Shown in pieces: positions 7,759 through 15,700 of a stretch of 64,000 nucleotides of DNA. The stretch spans positions 1,426,001 through 1,490,000 of the forward strand of contig NZ_BMCE01000002.1 in NCBI RefSeq assembly GCF_014635025.1, written 5' to 3'. The position numbers were made by a program, and so were the translations under genes. Within the stretch, counting starts at the first letter, position 1. Each line of letters opens with the position of its first letter. The notes under the pieces were generated by a model. It worked only from the letters and a program-made list of their open reading frames with translations. It did not search any database and was not told the DNA's origin. The stretch is from Fictibacillus barbaricus. Its GTDB lineage: Bacteria; Bacillota; Bacilli; Bacillales; Fictibacillaceae.

Positions 7759-8562
7759 TTGAAAAACGTTGTAAAAAATGATGTTTCCTTTATCGTGTCC
7801 GACGATGAACAGTTCGCATCCTTTTGGAATGTTGTGTTTCCGAACCATTGGGAGGATTTCACGTTTCAAGTCCTAGATTATTACTTACGTCCTGATCAAA
7901 ATTATTTAGATATTGGAGCTTGGATCGGTCCAACTGTACTTTATGCAGCAAGTAAAGCGAAACAATCATTTGGAGTTGAACCAGATCCTGTTGCTTTTGA
8001 AGCGTTCAAAAAGAATATAAAATTAAACCCCCAATTCGAACCAAAAATTACTGCGATCAACAAAGCTTTGTCCTATAAGTCAGGAACGATGAAACTATAT
8101 AAAAGAACGCGTTTCGGCGATTCAAGTTCTAGCTTAATCCGTACATTATCTGATGACTTCCATTCTGTTTCTGTTTGTATCCTTAAAGAACTGCTGTCTG
8201 ATTATCAGATTAAGGATCTTTCACTAATAAAAGTTGATATTGAAGGTGGAGAATATTTACTGATCCCTGCCATGCGAAAATATTTAAAACGACACAAGCC
8301 TCCACTCTATCTATCCCTCCATCCTGAATTTTTAAAAAGCTATATGAAAAAGAAATATCCTTTCTCAACTGAAGAGAAATTGAAAAAGGATTATATAAAC
8401 AGCGTAAAAAGACTCGTAAACAGCTTAGATATGTATGCCTATATCTATGATTCATCAAGCCAACGTATTGAAAGAAAACATTTAGCAGAAAAACTATTAA
8501 AAAATGATGAACCCATTGAGATTTTACTTACAACAGCAGAGTTTAAACTGAATAATAGTTAA
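7759..8562 (+). CDS. FkbM family methyltransferase
   Basis: A 267-residue SAM-dependent methyltransferase. The SAM-binding segment NYLDIGAWIGPTVLYAA is near residues 49-65, GVEPDPVAFEAF near 73-85 (acidic residue for the ribose), and LIKVDIEGGEYLLIPAM near 157-173 is the FkbM hallmark. The family O-methylates sugars or natural-product scaffolds; no such cluster is adjacent, so the substrate is unknown. It starts at TTG with GGTGA in front. The upstream region has a TATAAT at 7686-7691 but a poor -35. Confidence 0.85.
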   Translation: MKNVVKNDVSFIVSDDEQFASFWNVVFPNHWEDFTFQVLDYYLRPDQNYLDIGAWIGPTVLYAASKAKQSFGVEPDPVAFEAFKKNIKLNPQFEPKITAINKALSYKSGTMKLYKRTRFGDSSSSLIRTLSDDFHSVSVCILKELLSDYQIKDLSLIKVDIEGGEYLLIPAMRKYLKRHKPPLYLSLHPEFLKSYMKKKYPFSTEEKLKKDYINSVKRLVNSLDMYAYIYDSSSQRIERKHLAEKLLKNDEPIEILLTTAEFKLNNS

Positions 8563-8569
8563 GGAATGA

Positions 8570-8590
8570 GGTTCTGCATGCTGCAGATCC
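8570..8590 (+). terminator. Hairpin behind the FkbM gene
   Basis: GGTTCTGCA and TGCAGATCC enclose a 3-base loop and are followed by TTATTTATTT. Stem quality is good; the T run is interrupted, so this is a probable terminator. Confidence 0.5.
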
Positions 8591-8681
8591 TTATTTATTT
8601 GGATCTCTCACTTTCCTCTATCTAATATACAAATAAATTGGTATGATTTTCCTTAAAACAAAATGAAAGGTGCTGATCTGG

Positions 8682-9473
8682 ATGTCTTCTCTAAAACAAT
8701 CGTTTAACGCTGTTGCTGAATCCTATGAAAAATACAGACCTGCTTATCCGTCTGAGCTTTATACTGATGTACTTCTTTATGCAAATGCAGATGTAAAAGA
8801 ACCACTATTGGAGATCGGCACTGGCACCGGAAAAGCTACTGAAGGTTTTTTACAGCAAGGATTTGCGAACATCACTTGCATTGAGCTTGGAAAAAACTTA
8901 GCAGAGCTGACACGTAACAAATTTTCTTCTTACCCGAACCTTCAAGTGTTTCACGCTGGATTTGAAGAATGGCAGAATCCAGAGAAAAAATCATTTGCAC
9001 TCGCTTTTTCAGGAACCGCTTTTCATTTTATTCCTTATCAAGAGGGCTATCAAAAGGTCTCTTCTCTTTTAAAGAAGGATGGAGCCCTTGCACTCTTCTG
9101 GTTCGTCCATGTTCCTTCTGCCGAACCAGTCTATCAATCTATTCGGGAGGGTTATGAAAAGCATGCACCACATCTAGATGATCGCAATGTTCCGTCTTTA
9201 GAAGAATTCATCGAGGAACGCAGTCAGCTTACCTTAAACTCCGGTCATTTTTGTCAATTGAAGGTACATACCTATAATTGGGAACAAACTTATACAGCGG
9301 AAGACTATTTAGGATTATTAAACACTCATTCGGGTCATCAAGTATTATCACCACAACAAAAAGAACCACTCTATAAAGGTATAAAGAAAGCGATTCAGGA
9401 TAACGGTGGTACAATCGTTAAAAAGCATGCTGTTGCTCTATTTTTAGCAAGAAAAAAGCAGATCAAAAAATAA
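8682..9473 (+). CDS. Class I SAM-dependent methyltransferase
   Basis: A 263-residue methyltransferase with motif I LLEIGTGTGKATEGFL (about residues 42-57), motif II ITCIELGKNLAEL, and the post-II segment FALAFSGTAFHFI. The N-terminal SFNAVAESYEKYRPAYP is typical of the methyltransferase 11/UbiE-like group of small-molecule enzymes. The ATG at 8682 is preferred over GTG 8670 because AAAGGTG lies upstream of it. It is monocistronic, enclosed by a hairpin before and a terminator after. The substrate cannot be deduced. Confidence 0.85.
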   Translation: MSSLKQSFNAVAESYEKYRPAYPSELYTDVLLYANADVKEPLLEIGTGTGKATEGFLQQGFANITCIELGKNLAELTRNKFSSYPNLQVFHAGFEEWQNPEKKSFALAFSGTAFHFIPYQEGYQKVSSLLKKDGALALFWFVHVPSAEPVYQSIREGYEKHAPHLDDRNVPSLEEFIEERSQLTLNSGHFCQLKVHTYNWEQTYTAEDYLGLLNTHSGHQVLSPQQKEPLYKGIKKAIQDNGGTIVKKHAVALFLARKKQIKK

Positions 9474-9513
9474 AAACCAGACGTATGGACGAAACTGTCC
9501 TCGCTGGTTTTTT
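9473..9513 (+). terminator. Intrinsic terminator
   Basis: AAAACCAG pairs with CTGGTTTT across a long loop that holds a further small stem (GGAC/GTCC), followed by seven T. Confidence 0.7.
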
Positions 9514-9700
9514 TCTATTCCTTCAACAAATACGCATAAGTGCGTAATGCTTCTTTTCATTTCTCATAAAGTTCTTTCTATTCTTCATTCGAAAGATAAA
9601 CCCTTCAAATGTCCTGCTTTCACAGCAAGAATAGAAACTCTAGGACAGCAGTACTATTGTTTCGACATATTAGAGGATATTTATCGATTGAGGGAGAATT

Positions 9701-9739
9701 ATGGGGAAAACAGAAAACAATGAAGGGAGGAAAAGATAA
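9701..9739 (+). CDS. Possible 12-codon leader peptide
   Basis: A mini-ORF encoding MGKTENNEGRKR starts with ATG four bases behind GAGGGAG and its TAA is immediately followed by the ATG of the next small gene (TAAATG). The ribosome site of the next gene (GGGAGG) lies within this ORF. It may couple or control translation of the 40-residue ORF. A perfect TTCGACA (reverse of the Spo0A box TGTCGAA) lies at 9661-9667. There is no sequence homology to support it. Confidence 0.3.
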   Translation: MGKTENNEGRKR

Positions 9740-9862
9740 ATGAGTGAAGTGATCATCCGTAATCTAGTAAAACGTCATTTCACAAAGAAAAACATACAAG
9801 ATCAGCATCTTCAGCAGCTGCTTGTTCACTTTCTTATTTCAGTAAAAAAAGAAAAACATTAA
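9740..9862 (+). CDS. Small 40-residue protein of unknown function
   Basis: An ORF of 40 codons starts with ATG behind GGGAGG at nine bases spacing. The product is basic and probably one or two helices (IIRNLVKRHFTKKNIQ, then QLLVHFLISVKK). It is followed by a good terminator at 9905-9930, which supports a real short transcript. Family not recognised. Confidence 0.5.
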   Translation: MSEVIIRNLVKRHFTKKNIQDQHLQQLLVHFLISVKKEKH

Positions 9863-9904
9863 AAAAGAAAGATATAAGACAATCATATAATCTCTCGTTC
9901 ATAC

Positions 9905-9938
9905 AGAGTATCTGACCACTCAGGTACTCTTTCTTATT
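9905..9938 (+). terminator. Intrinsic terminator of the small-ORF transcript
   Basis: AGAGTATCTGA and TCAGGTACTCT form an 11-base stem (one T-G wobble) with loop CCAC, followed by TTCTTATTT. Confidence 0.75.
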
Positions 9939-10364
9939 TCACCTGTTAGAGCTCATAACTTTCGTTAAGATCTGAAGCGAATGGATTACCGTATTACGTT
10001 CGAAGTCAGAGAGCTGTTTCAGCAGATCATCTAAACGTTTATTTAGATTCGAATCAATTTTAGCAGCTGCCTGCTCGCCTTCCTCTGTTAATGAAAGAAA
10101 AAACATCCTTTTATCTTCTGGGTTAGTACTCTTATTAACGAGCCCAGCTTTGATTAAGGTTTGTATTTGCCTGCTAAAAGTCGTAATATCGACTCCAAGG
10201 ATTTCAGCAATCTGATGCATAGAAGGCTGTTGGTGCTTATTGATTTCATAAAGAATGTCACTATGTGCCAATGATAAGTCTAACTCACATAATCGGCAGC
10301 CATTTTTCTGTAAGATCTCATATTTTTTGTATAAAGCATGCAACAAGCTTCTTACATCCTCCAA
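9939..10364 (-). CDS. MarR family transcriptional regulator
   Basis: A winged-helix regulator of about 141 residues. The DNA-binding part covers SMHQIAEILGVDITTFSRQI (helix-turn-helix), AGLVNKSTNPEDKRMFFLSL (wing), and flanking dimerisation helices. Two Cys (CRLCELDLS) near residue 23 could be redox sensors, as in some MarR members that sense electrophiles; that is inference. TTG at 10364 has AGGTGG nine bases upstream; the longer GTG at 10388 has no ribosome site. It stands alone, so targets may lie elsewhere, possibly the quinone-stress genes in this window. Confidence 0.8.
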   Translation of the reverse strand: MEDVRSLLHALYKKYEILQKNGCRLCELDLSLAHSDILYEINKHQQPSMHQIAEILGVDITTFSRQIQTLIKAGLVNKSTNPEDKRMFFLSLTEEGEQAAAKIDSNLNKRLDDLLKQLSDFERNTVIHSLQILTKVMSSNR

Positions 10365-10631
10365 GTCAAGACACCACCTTTTTTTCACTATACGGGATAT
10401 TCGGTTAAATTGAAATTATTTTTCATCCAGCCTCTCAAGATAGTAATAAAGTACTTTTTTACTATTCAACTTATCAAAATCTTCATGAACGAGGATATTT
10501 CCATCATCTAAACATCATTTTTCAGTATAAAAGACCCATATTTTAGCCCATTCAAATGTTTCATTCCTTTTTTATAGGGGTAACAAGAAAATATAGAGAA
10601 AAAGGAATTTGAGTTGGGGGTATCATTGAAT

Positions 10632-10859
10632 ATGTACAGAGTGAAGCAGAAACGCAGTAAACTTGGCATTTGGCTCGAAAAGCATAATAAAGATACTGAC
10701 TGGTTAACTCAAACGACTGGTATAGAAAAAAAGACTGTAGAAGAATTAGCATCTAATCCAAATAAAAGTCCAAGAATGATAGCCATTCGTAAAATTTTAT
10801 ATGCTGTAAAAAGCGTCGATCCGACTACTAAAGTCAGTGATTTATGGGATATGAATTAA
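10632..10859 (+). CDS. Small helix-turn-helix (Cro/CI-like) protein
   Basis: A 75-residue protein resembling a single XRE-type domain: VKQKRSKLGIWLEKHNKDT is helix 1, WLTQTTGIEKKTVEELASNP holds helices 2-3, and MIAIRKILYAVKSVDPTTKV follows. Such single-domain proteins are repressors or orphan regulators. The start is ambiguous: TTG at 10614, TTG at 10626 and ATG at 10632 share the same frame; GGGGGT favours the latter two. A strong terminator follows. Confidence 0.65.
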   Translation: MYRVKQKRSKLGIWLEKHNKDTDWLTQTTGIEKKTVEELASNPNKSPRMIAIRKILYAVKSVDPTTKVSDLWDMN

Positions 10860-10860
10860 G

Positions 10861-10900
10861 ACAAGCACTCAATATCGTATATATGAGTGCTTGTTTTTTT
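10861..10900 (+). terminator. Intrinsic terminator
   Basis: ACAAGCACTCA and TGAGTGCTTGT form an 11-base perfect stem followed by seven T. Confidence 0.9.
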
Positions 10901-10958
10901 ATTTGTTATTTGTTTATAAATTTAGAAAACCAGTCAAAGATCTCCTTGTCCGCTTCAC

Positions 10959-11462
10959 TTATTTTACAGCAGATTTTTCTAAAATATCTTCCACTTTTGT
11001 TTTCATAGATCCTATTACCGTTTTCTTATATCTGACGGCTAAAAGAATTACTTTTAAACGCTGAAAATGGGAAAGCTTCTTAAACCGTGTATCTTCTTTA
11101 AAAAAAGTACGAACAATTGATATGGCAGTCGGACACATTTTGTCACGCGAAAACCAATCATTGTTCTCTTTTTCCATTCTTTCTGCACGCCTTAAGCGAT
11201 TTAACCAGTACTTTATGTCAGTTTTAATCGGATACTCATCAATAATACATGGGGCGTACTTATGTTTTGTATGCTTTGTAAGGTACTCATAACGGTCATT
11301 TCCGCTAATAATAGTGAAACCGCCATTCTTGTCTTTTTTGACAACCAGCATATTCATGCAATCCCACATCATTCCTCTTAGCTTTTTTACATGCTCCGTC
11401 AATTTTATTGTAAAATTGGGTTTAATCTTTTCAAGTGGGATATATTGGACATTAAGCTTCAT
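10959..11462 (-). CDS. Orphan ParB/Srx-like domain protein
   Basis: A 167-residue protein whose first 85 residues look like a ParB N-terminal fold: VQYIPLEKIKPNF, then a strand-helix pair ending NMLVVKKDKNGGFTIISGND and RYEYLTKHTK, close to the G-x-R (here GNDRYE) box of the ParB/Sulfiredoxin superfamily. The rest is a basic helical region (residues 90-167) without a ParB-type HTH or centromere-binding domain. No parA is nearby, so chromosome segregation is unlikely. The start at 11462 has AGGAGG upstream; the longer frame to 11516 has none. Function unknown. Confidence 0.6.
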   Translation of the reverse strand: MKLNVQYIPLEKIKPNFTIKLTEHVKKLRGMMWDCMNMLVVKKDKNGGFTIISGNDRYEYLTKHTKHKYAPCIIDEYPIKTDIKYWLNRLRRAERMEKENNDWFSRDKMCPTAISIVRTFFKEDTRFKKLSHFQRLKVILLAVRYKKTVIGSMKTKVEDILEKSAVK

Positions 11463-11543
11463 CTTTATCCTCCTCTTCTCATAGGGAGTAGGCTTGTGAA
11501 TAGTATATGAAGCCAAGTGGGCAAATGGTGCCTAATAAAAAAG

Positions 11544-11585
11544 AGTCACCCTTCACATGCTTGTATAAACGTTGTGAGAGTGACT
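11544..11585 (-). terminator. Intrinsic terminator of the desaturase gene
   Basis: Read on the minus strand, AGTCAC with an inner TCACA pairs with TGTGA and GTGACT, then CTTTTTT follows. Confidence 0.7.
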
Positions 11586-11596
11586 TCTTATAAAAA

Positions 11597-12619
11597 TTAT
11601 GCTGCTTTATTTTTACGGATAAAATTACGAATGTCTCGATTCCCAATAAACTTTTTAGACTGTTCATCCCATAACTTAAAGGTTAAAGATTTTAAACTTG
11701 TTAAGAGTGTAAGTGTTGGAACATCTTGAAGTCTAGGATCACTTTTATGTGCTTTTTCCAAGTGATAATTTGGTACACGAGAGTTCAAATGATGCACATG
11801 ATGAAATCCGATGTTTCCTGTAAACCATTGCAAAACTTTTGGAAGCTTGTAAAACGAACTGCCTTTTAAAGCAGCTTCTACATAGTTCCATTTTTCATTG
11901 TGCTCAAAATAACCATCTTCAAACTGATGCTGAACATAAAACAGCCATACTCCAGAGAACGTTGCAATATAGAAGATCGGGAGTTCAACTAATAAAAAGG
12001 CTTTCCATCCGATCGTCATTCCAATTGCAAGAACAATCCCTACTAATAAAACATTTGTCAGCCAAACATGCATTCTTTCTTTCTTTGAAGCATTCTTTGT
12101 ATTAAAACGGTAATCAATTAAAAAGATATATAATGGTCCGATTAAGAAAAGTACGATCGGATTTCGATACGTTCGATATTGCAGTCGCTTTAGCCAAGAA
12201 GCTTCGGCATACTCTTGCAAAGTCATCGTCCATACATCACCAACACCGCGCTTCTCAAGGTTTCCATTTGTCGCATGGTGTGTTGCATGACTATTCTTCC
12301 ATTGCTCATAAGAACAGAACGTAAACAATCCAGTAAATATACCTACGATCTGATTAGCTTTACGGCTTTTAAAAAATGAATAGTGTGTGCAATCATGGAA
12401 GATGATAAACGTTCGAACTAAAAATCCCGCTGCAGGAACAGCACAAAGAAGTGTTAACCAAAACGATATATCTAAACTCAGATAAGCAAGAATCCATAAT
12501 AGAATAAATGGTCCCACTGAGTTAATTAATTGCCATACGCTTGCTGAAATACGCGGACGCTCAAACGGCGCTAATTTTTTCTTCCACTCACGAATGTCAT
12601 AATTCGAATGTTCGCTCAT
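11597..12619 (-). CDS. des: Membrane fatty acid desaturase (acyl-lipid type, Des-like)
   Basis: The 340-residue integral membrane di-iron enzyme has all three His boxes: HDCTH (75-79), HATHH (111-115) and HHVHH (about 275-279), between four to six membrane segments. It introduces a double bond into acyl chains of membrane lipids, and its length and motifs fit B. subtilis Des (delta-5 desaturase), a cold-shock gene. In B. subtilis des is followed by desK and desR; no two-component genes are found here on either side, so the control may differ. The position of the double bond made cannot be read from the sequence. Confidence 0.88.
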   Translation of the reverse strand: MSEHSNYDIREWKKKLAPFERPRISASVWQLINSVGPFILLWILAYLSLDISFWLTLLCAVPAAGFLVRTFIIFHDCTHYSFFKSRKANQIVGIFTGLFTFCSYEQWKNSHATHHATNGNLEKRGVGDVWTMTLQEYAEASWLKRLQYRTYRNPIVLFLIGPLYIFLIDYRFNTKNASKKERMHVWLTNVLLVGIVLAIGMTIGWKAFLLVELPIFYIATFSGVWLFYVQHQFEDGYFEHNEKWNYVEAALKGSSFYKLPKVLQWFTGNIGFHHVHHLNSRVPNYHLEKAHKSDPRLQDVPTLTLLTSLKSLTFKLWDEQSKKFIGNRDIRNFIRKNKAA

Positions 12620-12727
12620 TCAATCAGTCTCCTTTTTGTTACATCCATCCTATTTTACCACAACTTTTGTATTCCGTTTCTACATATATTTGACGAAGTA
12701 TGTAATTATTACAGTTCAAAATAATAA

Positions 12728-12755
12728 CCGGCCTCTCACGATTAGAGATGGCCGG
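12728..12755 (-). terminator. Intrinsic terminator of the large protease gene
   Basis: CCGGCC with inner CTCT pairs with AGAG and GGCCGG; on the minus strand TTATTATTTT follows. Confidence 0.8.
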
Positions 12756-12777
12756 CTTTGATGATCAGTCTGTTATG

Positions 12778-15700
12778 TTATTTTTTAGCATTAATATAAA
12801 GTTTACCTGCGGCTTTTTCATATGTCTTATTTCCATAATCATCAGAAGCGATTACTTCTACGATTGCACCAGGGGCTTTCACATTTGAAGTAGCAGTGTA
12901 GTAACCTTCGTAATGGCCTTCTGACGTTTCACGCATCGCCAGTTCTGTTGCGTTTGCCAAGTTGCCCGCATTTGTCAACGGCATATGGATTACAAATATC
13001 GCATCTAATCCTGGCTCACTTTCAAATTCAATTTTTACAGACTCCCCGCTCTTCAGCTCTTTGTCCGCATCTGGCTTTAGATTTTCAATAACAGGAGCCT
13101 CAAACTTCGCATACACTTTCACAGTCTTTGCATGACGATTGCCTGCTTTATCTAGTGCAACAACCTTGATGACATTCTCACCTTCATTTAGTAGCATACG
13201 GTGACTGTAGTTTCCTTCTTCATCCACTTTTGCTTTTTGACCGTTTACTTTAATCCAATCAAGGTTTGTCTCGTTAACCGTACCTGTAACTGTTACGGAT
13301 TCGCGATTTGTTTTCAGGCCATCCTCTGGCGAAGTAATGCTGACTCTTGGTTTTGATTGATCCAATGTAATGGTTACTGGAGCTGATTCATCTGTTGAAC
13401 CTTGCTCTGTAACGGCTTTCGTAGTCAGTCTGTTCTCACCATCTTCAAGTGTGAGATCAGCTGAGAAAGTTCCTTCGTCTGTTGTGGCTGCACTTGCGAC
13501 TTCTTCACCATTGTTAAAGATTTTCACTGTTGTTGTTGGTGCAGCCGTTCCTGAAACAGTTACGTTTTCTTGATTTGTAAATGCTCCATCTGCAGGAGAC
13601 GTAATTACAGGTGCCGTTACTTCATAGTTCACAGTTGCCCGGATCATATAGTTTCCTTCGTCTTCAGGTGATTGTGACCAAGCCCCGCCAACTAATTGAT
13701 AGCTTCTTCCTGACCATTCACCATCCTCATCTGTTCCAAGCCCCGGAGTATTTGGATTAGGATGACTTTGAATGTACACCATGTAGAAATCTCCCTCTAC
13801 CATGATGCCGTGTGCACTTAAATCAACATGTGTCCACTCACCGTTACGAAGTGCAGTTGCATCAAAAGGACCTGCAAGCTTCTTTCCAGGTGCTCCGTCA
13901 GGACCACTTGCATCGTAAACAGCTAATTGGAATTCTGTTCCGCCCGGTACCGGCCATTCCGTATCCCAGAATCGGAACAATCCGCCTGTTACGGCTGCCT
14001 TCTCATTACCTTCAGCAAGTGACATTTTAACTGCCCATCCATTGCCAGCATCATAGAAGGCACGTGCGTTTTCAGCCGTTCCATCGTCATAGCCGATCTC
14101 ACCCGGATATCCGATGAACGGTTTTAGTTCGAAGTTCTGTTCTGTAGATCCTCCGCCGGCAATCGTAACAGATGCTTCTTCACCGTAGTATGAAGGGGCA
14201 ACGACTTTAAGCGTATACTCTCCTTCATAAGCTTCAATCTCATAAGAACCATCTTCGTTCGTTTCAACAGGTGAAACAGCTGCATCTTCCATAAGCATGA
14301 CAGTAGCGCCTGCAACTGGTTCTCCTGTTACCTGATTCGTTACGTTACCTGAAACTGTACCTTTAGGAATTTCTTCAAGAGTAAAGTTTGCTCTTGCTGT
14401 TCCATCTGCTTCAAGGTTTACCGTTTGAGATGCTGAACGAAAGCCGTACGCTTCTGCTTTTACTGTGTACGTACCGGCAGCATGCGTCAAGCTGTAAGAA
14501 CCATCTTGAGGGTTTGTATAAACGGAACGTCCTGTTTCAAGTACACTTACCTCTGCACGCATAGGAAGTGCCATTGGGGCAGCTTCACCGTCTTTAGATG
14601 GTTCTTTTTCTTCTGTTGGTTTCATTGGTAAAATCTTTGAAGGATCTACCTTTGGCTTCGCTTCTAAAGAAGGAGCTTTGTCCACTGAACCTTTTCCTAA
14701 TTTTGCTTTTTGCGCAGGAGCTAATGGCTGATCCATTAATTTTACATCGTCCAAATACCATCCGGCTTTTACAACAGAGCCATCCGTTGTAACGTTGAAA
14801 GCCACATATACGCGCTGGCCAGCGTACTCGCTTAAGTCTACTTCTCCATCAATCCATCCGCCGGACGTTGAGTTAACACGCAGTTTCTGAGTCCAGTTTT
14901 CCATATCTGTAGAAACAAAAACATGGCCATAATCATAGTTGCGTTCTAGATCATGCCACTGTTTAAACTGAAGATAGCTGTGGCCTTCTGGTAGATCAAC
15001 CGGAGGCATCACAAGTGTCATGTTCGAACTGTTTGCATAGTTTCCTGCAAGATTAGTAGCATATACCTTTTCTCCTGAAAGTGCTGCACCCGGTCCGCTA
15101 GTTGGTGTACCATGCTCCCAGCTGTTATTTGGACCATAAGAAGACCATCCAGTCAGACTTCCTTCAAAATCTTCCTCATAGCCAACTGAGATTCCTGGCA
15201 GTAAAGCAACTGTGTAATCCTCAGCTGAAACTTCATTACCTCCAAAGTCGTTTACCTTCCACTTGTAAACAATTTGGTCACCGGTTAATGCGGATCCAGG
15301 AATTGTTGCTGTATACGCGCCAGACTTATAGTCTCCCTCTGTTCGCTCAGCCGCAATGTCTGTCCAGCTTCCATCTTCGTTTTGGTAACTTAAAAGAACA
15401 GAAGTTACACTGATGTTATCTGATGCTTGTGCCTCAAGGGTTAGAGGCATTTCTTTGTAGGATTCACTTGGTCCTTCATGCGTGATAGAAGGCGCTTCGG
15501 TGTCCTCTCCCTCCTTTGTTACAGTCCCTTCAATACTCCCTAAACCTGTTACTACAGAAGATACAGCTGTAAAAGCATTTACAAGCCCATGTCCATAGCC
15601 ATTGTTAGGAGATTCAGGGAATGTTGCATCAGTTAGTGGTGTAGCTGAAGATAATAAAATCTCTTCCATTTCTTCTACCGTTAAGCTCGCATCCGCTTGG

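Noticed and set aside
10959-11462. Chromosome or plasmid partition locus
   Set aside because: No ParA, no parS-like repeats and no ParB HTH domain.
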